Shown in pieces: positions 1 through 11,070 of a stretch of DNA of 64,000 nucleotides (the stretch's first letter is position 1; each line of letters starts with the position of its first letter). A program made the translations under genes and the position numbers. The DNA is taken from contig NW_026992296.1 in the NCBI RefSeq assembly GCF_028769735.1, positions 1 to 64,000 on the forward strand, in the 5' to 3' direction. Source of the stretch: Zonotrichia leucophrys gambelii (taxonomy: Eukaryota > Chordata > Aves > Passeriformes > Passerellidae). The notes under the pieces are model-generated. The model saw nothing but the letters and a program-made list of their open reading frames with translations, had not been told where the DNA came from and ran no database searches.

Positions 1-124
1 GGGATCTGTTCCCTGTGATTCTTTGGGAGTAAAAAGGCTTGTGCTATTGGAGTTCCCTTTGAAAGAAAAAATGGTAAGTCTATGCAGTATACTTGGACAA
101 GGATCTCTTGTCCCAGCTGTACTG

Positions 125-551
125 TCAGCACTTCCGGAAAATGAAGATTTCCTTTGGGCTATTAAGAGAGTCACCCATAATTAAAGTGTCTGAAGGACCA
201 CCTTTTGGCCCATATTTGCCTGTGGGAACACGATGAACATTCTCATTATTAAAGTCAATGGACAGAGAAGTTACCAGTTGGCGGTGGGTACCCATCTGGG
301 TTGTCCCGTGGGTTGGATCCTCTTCTTGGGGTCCAGAGCATCCTGGGTCAGTGCGTGATTGGGTCTGGGTGGCCTTTGATTTATATGCTGCGCCTGAAGG
401 TCCAGCGGGCAGAGCATGGAGTTTAAAGGACGCTGCTGGTAGCAATGCTGAGTCTGGGGTCTTTGAAAATTGTTTAGGTGGTATCGCAGAGGTGACCTCT
501 CTGGACAGTCCTTTATGTAATGTCCAAGATCCCCTCAGTGATAGCATTTAG
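125..551 (-). pseudogene. P1 Gag C-terminus (zinc knuckle) to dUTPase remnant, class II ERV
   Basis: This is the distal part of gag and the start of the dUTPase/protease region of a class II provirus read on the minus strand. Near 505-550 a nucleocapsid zinc knuckle is visible as KCYH-stop-GDLGHYIKDCPE; the second cysteine is replaced by a stop codon. Downstream, an open stretch contains HRVPTGKYGP and LIMGDS, which resemble the betaretroviral dUTPase segments 'IPTGxYGP' and 'LIxGRS'. In betaretroviruses dUTPase is encoded at the start of pro, which fits this position. The element runs off the left edge, so protease, pol and env are not seen. The family call rests on motif order; the dUTPase call is weaker than the zinc knuckle. 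Confidence 0.6.
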
Positions 552-654
552 CTTGGTCTTTAGAAGCTATTACTGCATATGCACCAGAAACTCCTTCAGC
601 AATACCCTTAGCAACTGCTTGGGCCACTGTATTTTCAGTGGACATGTGACGTGT

Positions 655-2055
655 TCAGCATTCCAGCATTTTCTCTATGGTAGGGTCTGAATCAATGGGT
701 AGAGACCTCAAAATGGCCTTACATTTCTCATTTGAGTTGCTGAAAGCAAGCTTACATAAGAGTTCCTTCCTTGCCTCTGCGCTCTCTATCTCTTTCTCTA
801 GAGCATCTCTAAGTCTGTCCACAAATTTGATAAAACTTTTGTCTATGCCCTGTTTGGTAGTAGAAAAATGCATTGTTGGCATTGACTCATCCTGCATAAG
901 AAGCAAGGAGGTTTTTGCTGCGACTACGACATCCTGCTGTGCTTCTTTATTCAGTTTCCATTTGTTCAGCTGGTTTTTGTAAGACCCCTTCGCCTGCCAG
1001 CTGTTCTACCTTAAAGTTGGTCTTATTACCATCTGCAGTATATGAGTCTGATAACGTTTTTAAGTGTTTCTTCCAATGCCTCTCCCATAACATATATTCT
1101 GCTGGGGACAGGAGGCATTGTGAAATATTTTTTACATCATGGGGAAGCAAGACATGTGCAGAGAACATGGCTTCTAGGAAATTTATAAATATATGTGAAT
1201 TATGCTCATGTTCTCTGGCTATGTTTCTCAATTGCAGTAGTTCCTTATTCGAAATCGCTTTCCATGTCTTTATATTTGACTCCCCACCGTTTCGGCCTTG
1301 CTTATATTCTACTGGAAAAGCAGTAATTTTCTGTGTGATTTCCCAGTCCCCAGACTTCGTGGCTTCTATCTTAATAAGAGTCCATGGGTCTGTATGGATC
1401 ATATCAGAATCAGATTCATTGGAAGAGCTATGATCGTCTGAGGAAAACTGGGGGATGTTCACAATATGTGCCTTACGTTTTTTTTGCTTAGAAGCGTTTT
1501 TCAAGGTTTTCAGTGACTGGCCAGGAGGTGGCGCTATGGGATCAGGGATAGCAACACAGCAAGTACAGGACTGGGGGGGGGGAGCACCATGAGAGGGGTC
1601 TGGTATTCCATTAGGGTGACAGGAAGGGTGGAGGAGGGGTGACAGGAAGGGTGGAGGAGGGACTGGGGGGACGCATGGGGGCAAGGAAGCTGGGCAGGCT
1701 GGAGATGCACGCATGGGGGGTTTGGGGGTGCACAAGCAGTGCCGCCGGTTTGGGGAGCCGCGAGCACAGGGTGGTGGTACTGGTGGTACAGCGCATGTGT
1801 GAGGCACGGTGCAGGGGGGGCAGGGTGTAAGCATGGCTCGGGTAGGCGCCGGGAGGGGCCGTCCCGCTCGTAGACGGGGCGGAGGGCCGGGGCAAGCTCG
1901 GCAGAGGCGGGGGCGGCGGGGACGGCGGGGACGGCAGGGGCGATGGGAACGGGGCCGGGGAGCGTGGCGGGCACGGCGGGCACGACGGGAGGAGCGGCAG
2001 CAGACGCGATGGGGGGAGCGGGGGATAAGGTGGGGGCAGCAGCGGGAGCGGGGGG
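655..2055 (-). pseudogene. P1 Gag: proline-rich segment and capsid (class II ERV)
   Basis: Minus-strand gag of a betaretrovirus-like ERV. The upstream part (about 2050-1530) is rich in Pro, Arg and Ala, as in the spacer between matrix and capsid. Capsid follows: a PWTLIKIEATKSGDWEIT stretch, a run ending in LSPAEYMLWERHW, and, after a break near 905-945, the capsid C-terminal domain with a major homology region QGIDKSFIKFVDRLRDAL. Capsid forms the viral core shell; the MHR is its most conserved segment in orthoretroviruses. The frame is broken between 907 and 946. The segment is separated from its N-terminal part (3293-4071) by the LTR at 2056-3292. Confidence 0.8.
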
Positions 2056-3292
2056 TGTTATAGGTTATTTGCGGTGGGGAATTAATCACCGACTAATAAG
2101 TCCAAATAAAATGAAATTTATTAATTGATACAGCAAGCGATAAAAGGCAAAGTCAGCGCCCCGGGCGCGCTGGGCGACAGGAGAGTCCCCGCTCTACCAC
2201 TGCCGCATTCTTCTGATATTTCGTGGAGTTCTTATACAGTCCTTCTTCCGGGTTGATGTGTAGTACTCTGCGTATTCTTCTTTTCTGTCTAGGTGGTCAT
2301 AGTCCACCTCCCGGAGGTCTGAAGATGAAGGCCGGTATTTTCCTTATTTGCTGGGTTTATCTGATTCCTGGAATTTTAGGCTCAATCTGCTGAGTTCCTG
2401 GTATCTTAGGTTTACTGAGCGGATAAGCTAATACTGTGTTATCAATCATAGCAAACCCCCCACCCATATTAACTGAAATAAACAGGGCCAGGAGACTTCT
2501 CCTTTTTAATGCCTTTATTAAAAGTGATCAGCTCAGGATTGGGCAGCTCGGCAGGGCTGCAGCCCCCGTCGTGTCTCCCAGGCCGACTCAGAGAAGGAGG
2601 ATATGCGCAGCCTTGTCCACTAAGGGCAGAGCTGGGGATCACGTCCTCGTGGGAGCCTTTTAGGGCGTGATGATCCCTTCGTTGTTACTTTTCCCGGCGC
2701 GGTCCCCCTCAGTCTCGGCGCTGGGGACGACTCCCGTGGTCAGGGCGAGAGGGACTCCGCATCTCTGCAGGCTCAGCACTCGGCTCCTCACGTCCAGACA
2801 TCAGTCTCTCAACTCTTATTTGGCTCGTTGTTTTTGGGGTTTTCTCCATGCGTTTGGAGTCGGGGTCCCACAAAGCATTCTGGTCCTTGGAGTCACTTTG
2901 CATAACCCCCCCCTCCAGGTCTCTTCTCCTCACTGTTCGGGAAGGTCTCCACCCGTTACTGTCTCAGAGAAGGGCCATTACCTCGCCCTAGCCAGAGCCT
3001 TTACTAATACAAAAACAACCATTAACACCAACGACCCGTAATTACCACAACATAGGCAGCAGCCCAGCAGTAGTGGTAACAGAAAAAAATCAACTGGATT
3101 TTTGTTCATAACATTAACAGTTTACTAAACAGATAAACAAATGTTTGTGAAACCCATTGTCTTTGGTTTCACCTTCCTTATCCTTTTAAGTCTGGAAATT
3201 TACTTAAGCAAACAACTAGAGGTGGTGCAACAGTCTTACTGGAATAACTTTGTCAGCTTTGATGAACAAACCTAAAGTTTTAACCCATTACA
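2056..3292 (-). repeat. Solo LTR (family a) inserted in P1 gag, itself interrupted
   Basis: On the plus strand the block runs from TGTTATAGG to CCCATTACA, so on the minus strand it is TGTAATGGG...CCTATAACA with near-matching inverted ends. It is flanked on both sides by GGGGG (2051-2055 and 3293-3297), a 5-bp target site duplication in the G-rich complement of the Pro-rich gag region. AATAAA-type signals lie near its U5 end on the minus strand. Without the nested LTR at 2474-3113 and one copy of its duplication it is about 592 bp. The GGGGG duplication is low-complexity, so the correspondence of Pro-rich gag on both sides is the stronger support. Confidence 0.75.
2474..3113 (-). repeat. Solo LTR (family b) nested in the family-a LTR, TSD TTAAC
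   Basis: On the minus strand this begins TGTTATGAACAAAAATCC and ends CCTGTTTATTTCA, 640 bp. The 5 bases TTAAC occur directly on both sides (2469-2473 and 3114-3118), an exact target site duplication. AATAAAGGC, the poly(A) signal, lies about 35 bp before the 3' end. Two more copies are in this window (4072-4744 minus, 41317-41998 plus), so the boundaries are set by comparison. No internal retroviral sequence is attached, so it is a solo LTR. Confidence 0.9.
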
Positions 3293-4071
3293 GGGGGTAC
3301 GGCGACAGAGGGAGCAGGGGCAGAGGACAGAGGCGCGAAGGTGGGGGGGGGTGGGATCGCAGCGAGAGCAGCGCGGGGGGGGCCGGTGGGGGGCAGCAAA
3401 GGCGACACTGGGGCGGAGGGGGCAGGGAGGGAGGAGACCGGCGCAGGAGGAGGGGTGGCCGCAGCCGGGGAGGGGGCCGCAGAAAGTAGGAAGCGGGGCC
3501 CCCGGGGCCAGGCGCGAGGAAGAAGTGGAGCCGGGGTGAGGGGGGGGCGCAGCGGAGGATGGGACGGCAGAGGCAGGAAACGGGGAGTTGGGCAGCCCCG
3601 CAGGGGGGGTAATGTGGGGGGGTTCCGGGTGGAGCAGCTCAGCCTCTGCCTGAGAGGTGGCATCGGCGGGAAGGGCTTTAGTGCCCGGGGGTCTGTGGTA
3701 TGCAGAGTACATTCCTCTGAGATCTTATCGGCGTAATTAGCATTTGAAGAGGAAATGTCTGTTAGTGTTAAGATTTTTTTCTCTGTTAGATTCTTCAAAC
3801 AGTCTTAGTTATTACATGAAATAACGGGAGAAAGTTGGATAAAAGTCCTGGTTCGTTTGAGAAATATAAATCGTGTTGCCAACCTTATCCCAGAAAGAAT
3901 TTTCAGCAATAGTTTTGTTATCAGTATCAGGAAATTGCGCAACAATCCAAGTTACAAATTTTTTAAAAGTGGTTTTTGAAAGCCTACCTTTCGAAAAAGA
4001 GAAATTATTAGCAGATAAAATTTCTAAAATAGTTAAATATAACTCTCTCTCAAGTTTGCTTAGTTTTAAGG
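3293..4071 (-). pseudogene. P1 Gag: matrix and N-terminal proline-rich segment
   Basis: Read on the minus strand from about 4060 the translation shows an orthoretroviral matrix-like helix bundle: LSKLERELYLTILEIL, then a hydrophobic FVTWIVAQFPDTD stretch and FWDKVGNTIYI, the layout of beta/alpharetroviral matrix. Matrix targets Gag to the membrane. It continues (3798 to about 3293) into a Pro/Ala/Leu-rich spacer that is cut by the family-a LTR. The first codons lie at or beyond the family-b LTR boundary at 4071, so no initiating Met next to the leader is visible. This is the upstream half of the gag at 655-2055. Confidence 0.75.
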
Positions 4072-4744
4072 TGAAACAAACAGGGCCAGGAGACTTCTTC
4101 TCCTTTTGAATGCCTTTATTAAAAGTGATCAGCTCAGGATTGGGCGTCCCGGCAGGGCTGCAGTCCCCGTCGTGCCTCCCAGGGCGACTCAGAGGAGGAG
4201 GATATGCGCAGCTCTGTCCACTAGGGGCAGAGCCGGGGGATCCAGTCCTCGTGGGAGCCTCTAGGGCGTGATGTCCCCGTCAGATGTTGATTGGTCGGTG
4301 CGGTCCCCCCTCAGTCTCGGCGCTGGGGACGACTCCCATGGTCAGGGCGAGAGGGACTCCGCATCTCTGCAGGCTCAGCCATCGGCTCCTCATGTCCAGA
4401 CATCATTTTAGTCTCTCAATTCTTATTTGGATCGTTGTTTTTGGGGTTTTCTCGTTGCATTTCGAGTCGGGGTCCCTCAAAGCATTCTGGACTTTGGAGT
4501 CACTTTGCATAACCCCCCCCACCCTCTCAGATGTCTTCCCTATGCTGGAAGAGAGCACTGCCTCTGGGAAGGGCCATCTACCCCACCCAGCCAGGCTTTT
4601 TTACTAATACAAAAGAGGAGATAAGCCTCAACGACACGGTATTACAATAACAAAGCACTAAGAATCCTGGCAGAGACCGATCTGGCTGGGTCCCTGTAAC
4701 TCTTTCTCACAAAAAAAATATTAACCGATTTTTTGTTCATAACA
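4072..4744 (-). repeat. Solo LTR (family b) between P1 leader and gag
   Basis: Second copy of family b (673 bp), minus strand TGTTATGAAC...CTGTTTGTTTCA. The flanks are TAAGG (4067-4071) and TAACG (4745-4749), a 5-bp duplication with one mismatch. It shares the U3, the R block with AATAAAGGC, and the terminal sequence with the copy at 2474-3113. It separates the P1 leader from matrix. Confidence 0.85.
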
Positions 4745-5105
4745 TAACGTACTAAAACAGGTACCCATTTTTTAATTTAAGCCCTTTCCACAGAAAAAAC
4801 GAGAAAAAAACCGAAAAGAAACCGAAAAATGCAGAGCCCCGAAGGATATGCGCGCAGTGTTAGTTTATACTTACTTCCTTTGGGGTTGGGGGTCTGTGGA
4901 AGGGAGTCTGCTGCCGTGGTTCTCCTTGGAACGTCGTCTCGTTTAGATGTAATTTTCGAGGGTTGAACCAAGCTGCTTGGAGAAAGGTTTTTTCTAAAAC
5001 GAAAAAGTCCCTTCACCGGCGGGGTGGCTTCCAACGAGGCCGGATGGAATGCCGGGGGGACGGGGGGGGGGGGGGGCTCTGCAGCTCTTCAACACGGGGT
5101 GAGTT
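4745..5105 (-). other. P1 5' leader with candidate splice donor
   Basis: Minus-strand sequence between the 5' LTR and gag. An open frame at 4777-5034 (85 codons) has no recognisable domain and is probably leader. A consensus donor GTAAGTA is present near 4871-4880 on the minus strand, where a donor for subgenomic env mRNA is expected. A run of about 16 G (plus strand) near 5060-5080 is a homopolymer tract. TGGCGCC near 5125 matches the first seven bases of a tRNA-Lys-type PBS, but the rest does not, so no primer is assigned. Confidence 0.45.
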
Positions 5106-5679
5106 CCAGTAGTCATTGGCGCCACCTAATAAAGCCTGTATTGGCCTTATCAGAAGCAGAGCATTAGCCTGGGAGCTCTGTCCTCAGGGGGATAGAGTGC
5201 CAGAAGACAGCTTGCTCATACCAAGAAGCCACAGGTCAAACCCCCAGCGAGCAGGGTGATATTCAGCTCTTATAGTGATTATCCAGCTCTTAAGATTTCA
5301 GCTTGCTGCTAGGTAAGTTTTCCCTTGGCTAGAGGCTTCAGCAGACGGAGAGAGGAGAAGGAGAAGGCATAAGCTGTTCCACGGAGAAGGCTTTATTTGG
5401 GGATCTGCGAAGGGTCTCAGCTCTTCTTCTTCTAAGTCAGTACGGTACAGTATGCTACTTTTATAGCCTTGGCAAGTATCCAAGCTTGACCAATGGCAAA
5501 GGGTTAGAAGGACCATAAGTGACCAATAGTAGGGTTAACAAGATATTGCCTTACATGGTTATAGGGATAGGTTATAAGGCAGATGTCCATGGAGTCAGGA
5601 CCTTCTTTGCTGCTGTGTCAGCATTCCTATTGTTCAGATTCTCTATGGTGCTTTTGCTAAACCTGTGGGGTTTACTACA
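5106..5679 (-). repeat. LTR, probable 5' LTR of P1 abutting P2 integrase
   Basis: The minus strand begins TGTAGTAAACCCCACAGG at 5679. It contains a TATAAAAG box near 5457-5465 and CAAATAAAGCC near 5393, the order U3-TATA-poly(A) signal expected of an LTR. Its right end directly follows the P2 integrase frame. It is unlike P2's own 5' LTR (11092-11661), so it is assigned to P1, which would then have inserted into P2. The left boundary is uncertain (about 5090-5130). An alternative is a 3' LTR of P2 following an env deletion. Confidence 0.55.
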
Positions 5680-6640
5680 TCCAGCCTTTCTCTGCCATCC
5701 AAATGGCCATGTCTGTTGTCAGGAGCACAAGAAAGGAATCTTCCCAGTGGGGAGAGAGGGGCACCTCCTTCCACACTTTCACAAGCACTCTGTCACCCGG
5801 TTGGATTCTGTGGATAGCGAATTCCAGAGGAGCACTCTGAGCCACTATCCCTTGTTTTCTGAGTTCCTGCAAATTTTTGTTGATTGCAACCAGATACGGT
5901 TGAATGTGACAGTCCTCAAATCTGGGGTGTTCCACTGGCATTCCATGTCTATATGGCATTCCATATAACATTTCAAATGGTGAGAGCCCCGTCTCTGAAT
6001 GAGGCATCGTTCTGATGTTAAGCAATGCTAAAGGCAGGCATTTCAACCAAGACATCTGAGTTTCTAAAATCAACTTAGATAAGAGCTTTCAAGGTCTGAT
6101 TAATCCTTTCCACTTGCCCTGAACTCTGGGGATGCCACGGAGTGTGGTATTCCCACCGAATGCCTAGCCCATCAGCCATCTGCTTAATAATCTTCAATGT
6201 AAAATGTGTCCCTTGGTCCGAATCAATGCAATTCATCACCCCATATCGGGATACAATTTCTTTCAACACTTTTATGGACACTGTCTGAGCCATTGCCCTT
6301 GGGCTAGGAAAAGCCTCCACCCAATGAGTCAATTTGTCCACAGTCACAAGCACAAATTCGAATCTCCCCACTTTTGGCAACTCTGTGAAATCAACTTGAA
6401 TTTTTTTCCAAATGGTCAGTATGCAATGGGGCGGCTCCCAAGGGCAGCCTGTTTTGCCCTCGTTTTGTTAACTTTCTGACAAATCAGGCACCCTTGTACC
6501 TCTTGTTTGGCCGATTTCTAAATTCCCTTGCACCCGAAAAATTTCAAAAATTGTTCTGCCAGAGCATGTGCCTCCCAATGTGTTCACTGGTGCAATTTCC
6601 ACAAAATCCTCCTGGTAAATCCTTTAGAAACTAGTTCTCT
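5680..6640 (-). pseudogene. P2 integrase (class I, gammaretrovirus-like), truncated
   Basis: Integrase joins viral cDNA to host DNA. On the minus strand a zinc-domain remnant (CLICQKVNK, about 6490) precedes the catalytic core. The core triad is visible: Asp in VLVTVDKLTHWVEAFP, Asp in CIDSDQGTHF, and Glu in SGQVERINQTLK. The frame breaks near 6073-6075 and resumes with LPLALLNIRTMPHSETGLSPFEMLYG and the C-terminal HRIQPGDRVLVKVWK, typical of gammaretroviral integrase. It stops at the LTR boundary (5675-5679) in the C-terminal domain. No env follows in this window. Confidence 0.85.
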
Positions 6641-8486
6641 CCCGCCAGGTAATCTCCACTTACCTTCTCTCAATTCTCCTCCAATCTTCTCATAACATTC
6701 GATCTCCTTTTGGGAGGGCTGGGGAGGATCATCGGGACCTCAGTCCCTTTGATCTCCGGGGTACTCGCCATCATCAATGCCGTGGTTTTGGCTTCCTGGT
6801 CCACCAAATTGTTTCCTCCCGGTCCAGAACTGAATTCCTGCCTGGTCCCTTTTCATGGACCACTGCAATTTCCTCCGGCCCCCTTAGAGTTTCTAAGATT
6901 TGTCAGATTAGTTCTCCGTGCATCAATCCCTTCCCCTCATGTTGATCAGCCCCCTTTCCTCCCAAATTTTCCCAAACGTGGGGATCACATCATAGGCATA
7001 CCTAGAATCTGTAAAAATTGTTCCCTTTTTCCCCTTCAGTCCCTTCAAGGCCCTCAGAACTGCATACAGTTGGCATGCCTGTGCTGACCAACTCGCACTC
7101 AGGGGACCTGCTTCAATCACCTTTCAGGTCCTTCCATCCACGACTGTGTATCCTGACTTTCTTTTTCCCTCGACTACTCTGCTTGATCCATCCACAAACC
7201 ACTTTTCTCCCTCATCCAATTCTTCCTCTTCTAAATCCTCCCTGATCTTTGTTTGCAATTCAACCACCTCCACGCAATCATGAACCAGTTCCTCTGAAGC
7301 CTCCCCAAACAAAAATTGCACAGGGTTCTGCGCAGTCATTGTTCTCAATTCCAAGTCCTGCGAGTGAATCAAAATGGCCTCATACTTTAACAACCTTGCA
7401 TCAATGAGCCATTTGTCTGCCTTCTGCTGTAGTATGCCCCACACCTTGTGCAGTGAAAATACTACCAACGGTGCCCCGAAGGTTACCTTCTTGCCTTCCT
7501 CCACCAGCAATGCGACAGTGACAATCACCTGCAAGCAGCTGGGCCAGCCCCTGCTGACTGGGTCCAAAAGCCTTGACAAGTAACCTACCGGTTTCCTGAC
7601 CCCTGCCCAGTCCTGTGTCAACACCCCATGTGCTGTGTGACTGCCCACATCCACAAACAACTGAAAGGGTTTCCTCACATCAGGGAGGCTCAGCACTGGT
7701 GCTGCTGTGAGTGCTTCCTTGACTCCCCTGAATTCCTCTTCGCCTGTCTTTGTCCATTTGATCCGGTCCATGGTGAGTTTCTCATATAGAAACTTCACCT
7801 TTTCACTGTACCCTTCAATCCACTGCTGGCAATATCCCAAGAACCCCAAAAGCTGTCTGACCTCCCTTTTTGTTTGCGGGGGTGGTAAGGCAATAATCCC
7901 TGCCACCCTCTCTGGATCCAATTTCTTTTTGCCCTTGGTTAACCAATGTCCCAAGTACCTGACCTCGGGCTCTGTGAACTGCAACTTTGACTTTGACACC
8001 TTCGACCCCTTTTGCCCCAGAAAGTTCAAAAGCTCGATTGTGCTTGCCCTTACAACCTCCTCCCTTGGACCTGCAATCAACAAATCATGTACATATTGTA
8101 GCAATTTTTGTCCCGTCTGTTGGTACAAAAGGACTTAAAACCTGTTCAAGTGCCTGCCCGAATAAATTTGGAGAGTCCATGAAGCCCTGAGGCAACGAAG
8201 TCCACCTGAGCTGCTGCTTTCTGTTCATCTCCAGGTCTTCCCATTGAAATGCAAAGTAATCTCTGCTGTCCTTGGCTAGAGGACAAGTCCAGAAATCGTC
8301 CTTTAAGTCAGTCACACTGTACCACCTGTCCTCTGGAGAAATGTTATTTAGCAACATGTAAGGATTTGAGACTGTGGGGAACAAAGTCTTAGTTCTCTGA
8401 TTCACAGCCCTTAAATCTTGCACCAGCCTGAAGCTGCCGTCTGTTTTCTCACAGCCAGAATTGGGGTGTTGTGCCGAGACATGCAC
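6641..8486 (-). pseudogene. P2 reverse transcriptase and RNase H (class I)
   Basis: RT copies viral RNA into DNA; RNase H removes the RNA strand. Minus-strand frames 8085-8486, 7124-8128 and 6923-7120 carry, in order, RLVQDLRAVNQRT, FQWEDLEMNRKQQLRWTSLP, the active-site region, LGHWLTKGKKKLDPERVAGI, LLGFLGYCQQWIEGY, WFVDGSSRV and KKGTIFTDSRYAYDVI. This order is typical of gammaretroviral Pol. The catalytic YVDD is YVHD here (His codon at 8087-8089), which should abolish polymerase activity. Frames are broken near 8100 and 7122. The connection segment is well preserved, so the decay is modest. Confidence 0.85.
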
Positions 8487-8990
8487 GGCTCCAGCGTACC
8501 TTTATTAATTCGTCAATCACTGGCTTCAAACCCCTCCTCCCCTCCATGGAGATGGGATATTGTTTGACCCGTATCGGGTCTTCTGGTCTCTCAATTGGCT
8601 CTATGTCCAGCCTCCCAGCTTCCCCCTGAACATACCACACTCTCGGGTCTATCTTTTCTTCGTCTTGGACGGTCAGTTTGTACATTCTCACCTTGAGCTG
8701 GGATTTTTCCACTGCCAACCCAATCTCTAGAGCAAACATCATGTCCCGCCCCAGCAAATTGAAATCAGCATCCTGTATCAACAATATATTTCCTTTGCGC
8801 TTTTTCTTTTCTGTTTCTATTTCTACATCTTTTATGATTGGAACCTCGAAAGGTTCCCCCTTTGCCCCAATTACCATAATGGAATCGTCGCTCAGAGAGC
8901 ACCCCTTTGCCAGCTGTTGCACTGTTGTCTATTCTGCCCCCAAGTCTACCAGAAAATACATCTCCTCCCTTTGGGGTCCTACTTTTAATT
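8449..8990 (-). pseudogene. P2 protease and start of RT
   Basis: Retroviral aspartic protease matures Gag-Pol. On the minus strand a YFLVDLGAE stretch near 8935-8955 occupies the active-site position (D-L-G instead of D-T/S-G) and is followed at once by a stop codon. The later segment FNLLGRDMMFALEIGL matches the conserved retroviral protease LLGRD helix. It runs on to RVKQYPISMEGRRGLKPVIDEL, the N-terminal RT segment. The frame in which VDTGC appears near 8770-8790 is out of phase with the LLGRD frame and is not the active site. Confidence 0.75.
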
Positions 8991-9045
8991 TTATCAAGGG
9001 CTCCCTCGGTGTTCTGGACCCCAAACTGAAAATTCCCTGACACCC

Positions 9046-9620
9046 CTAATCTTCCTGAAACATCACCTGTTCCTTGGCTTTGTTGGGACAATTCCTTTGG
9101 ATGTGTCCCTTCTGTTTGCAGTAATAGCACTCAGAATCCCGCCTGTGATCGTTCAATCCTTTTCCCTGTGAAGAACCCTGTTTCTTTGTTGGCACCTTTT
9201 TCGCCGCATCCTTACCTTGCTCCTGCTTTTGTGCTTCCCTTACTGCAGCCACCAATACCTTGGCCTGGATCTTTTGTTTCTCCTCATCCCGTCTAAGTAG
9301 ACATTCTGGGCTTCCCGAAGCAGCTCCTGCAACCCTTGTTCCTGCCAGCCGTCTATCTTTTCTAACTTTTTCTGAATGTCTTCTCAAGATTTCGCCACAA
9401 ATTGTGTTTTCAACAAAACCATCCCCACTGGAGAGTCGGGGTCCGTCCCTGCATACGTTCTCAGACCCTTGTGGAGTCTCTCCAGCCATTCCTTGGGGGC
9501 CTCATCTTTCCCTTGGCACTCTTGGAGTACCTTGCTCATGTTCTGCCCCTTGGGTACCACCTCCCTGATACCCTGAATTATATTTCTCAAATTTATCATT
9601 TTCTGCCTCCCCTCCTCCGT
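9046..9620 (-). pseudogene. P2 Gag: capsid C-terminal domain and nucleocapsid
   Basis: Minus strand. The capsid C-terminal domain carries a gammaretroviral major homology region, QGKDEAPKEWLERLHKGLRT (about 9460-9530), followed by a Glu/Lys-rich charged linker and one CCHC zinc knuckle, CYYCKQKGHIQRNC, near 9070-9130. Gammaretroviruses have a single knuckle, which agrees with the class I call. Frames 9384-9599 and 9046-9489 overlap out of phase, so at least one frameshift is present. The N-terminal capsid domain appears to be missing: the upstream Pro-rich segment runs directly into INLRNIIQGIREVVPKG. Confidence 0.8.
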
Positions 9621-10600
9621 CTGGGCATTCCAAGATGGTTCCTGGTTTGGCCATCTATCGTCCCTGCTCCCCCACCATTAGGGTTCCTCCTTGTTTGCCG
9701 CCTCGCCCGATTGGCCGTGGGAGGGCCTCCTCCTGGGATGGTCACCCGCCCCTCCTCGGTTCTGGGAAGGGTCCATGGCAGCGGCCTCCCACATGGGAGC
9801 GGAGTCGCCGCTGCCGCTTGTTCATGTGAAAGGGAAGGCACTGCAGCCCGCGCCGGTGGGACAGGTGGTGCGCGCCCTGACAGCGGGAGCACCGCCCGGG
9901 GAGGCAGCGTGGGCACCAGCCACGCCTGAGCCGGTCCAGGCTGCGGCGGAAGAACAAGGTAAGGAGGTGGGAGACTGCCTAAAGGCTCCCCTTCCCCTCC
10001 CCTATCTGCCACACATCAGAGGGCTTGCACTGGGCACAGACTCACACAAGCGCACCTCCACACCTCGGCACACTCAACCTCCTCCAAATCCTGCGGGCGG
10101 GGATCAAACATGCGATCCCACAAGGACTTGCAAGACCAAAAGCGCCGAAAATCAGCCACGCCACGTATCTTCTGATCTCCTTCCCTCCCAATTTTTCCAT
10201 ACAAAAATGGACCATTTTCTCCTTGGATCTGCCCACTGTCCTTGGGCTTTTGTCCCAGTGTTCTAACATCCACCCCAACGGACTATCTCTTAGGATTTCT
10301 GGCAGAACTTTCCTGGGACCCTGGGGAGATTTTTCCTGGGACTTTCTCTGAAACCTGCTCTTTCCCAACCCCATTTTTCCAAAATCCCTCCTGCGATTTT
10401 TCTTACCTTGTCTCCTCCAGCTGGGACATTCATTGCGAATCCCGTTTCTTTGTCCGATGCCAATTTCTCGGGCTCGTGAAAAGCCGCCAGTCTCACTCAG
10501 TCAAGCAGAGAACCGTTCTGCTGACTTTTTGACTGATTCTTACCTGTTTCCTCCGGATCAGAAGGCAGACGGGCTCCTAGAATTTTATAGGATCATCTCG
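9600..10600 (-). pseudogene. P2 Gag: proline-rich (p12-like) segment and degenerate matrix
   Basis: Minus strand 9596-10012 is a 138-codon open stretch rich in Pro, Arg and Gly, with LPPPYLVLPPQPGPA resembling the late-domain-bearing spacer of gammaretroviral Gag (a PPPY-type motif recruits budding factors). Upstream frames to about 10500 (for example GGDKVRKIAGGILEKWGWE) probably derive from matrix, but no myristoylation signal could be placed and the frames are broken. The assignment rests on position between leader and capsid. Confidence 0.5.
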
Positions 10601-11070
10601 TCCCCTTCCTGAACCCAACCATGACCGATTTTCTCCCCGGAACTCCCCCAGAGCCTCGGGTCCTGCATGTGTTAAGCAAAAACATTCTGCTTCCCCCTTG
10701 ACTGACCACGTCCCTTGTGGGATGGTGGAAATGCGATTGTGGGGCCCACACTCGCCTCGTGACAGAGTTATGTCTCACATACTCGTTCGGTCACACCCCA
10801 CTCAACCACGTGATACTCACGGTTCCTTTTCCCACATGGATTTCTTTGTGCACGTCGATTTTTCTGAGTGGAAAAAAACCTCGGGCTCGGAGATCCCTCT
10901 GGATCGTACTGAGTTTCCGAGAATTGGGCCAGTTTTATCTTTCTTTGGCTGTGGCTCTGGTTTCAATTCTTGTGAATTTGATTGGTTTCACGGACTCCAA
11001 TCCCGCTCATACCGCTAAAATCAGCGGGGCGCCTTCCAGGTGGGAAGGGGGTCCTGAACCCCAATATCAA
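10601..11070 (-). other. P2 leader
   Basis: Between the matrix region and the primer binding site there is no convincing reading frame. The position is that of a retroviral packaging leader. Plus-strand frames across 10698-11103 show no family motif and are treated as chance. Confidence 0.5.

Noticed and set aside
3250..3736. Plus-strand Gly/Arg-rich ORFs (RGG-like) at 3250-3736 and 1639-2128
   Set aside because: These are the complement of the Pro-rich Gag spacer of P1, not RGG-box proteins.
5106..5160. tRNA-Lys PBS for P1 (TGGCGCC near 5125)
   Set aside because: Only seven bases match and no LTR end CA lies directly before it.
8765..8790. VDTGC as the P2 protease active site
   Set aside because: It is in a different frame from the protease helix LLGRD; the true active-site position is VDLGAE near 8945.
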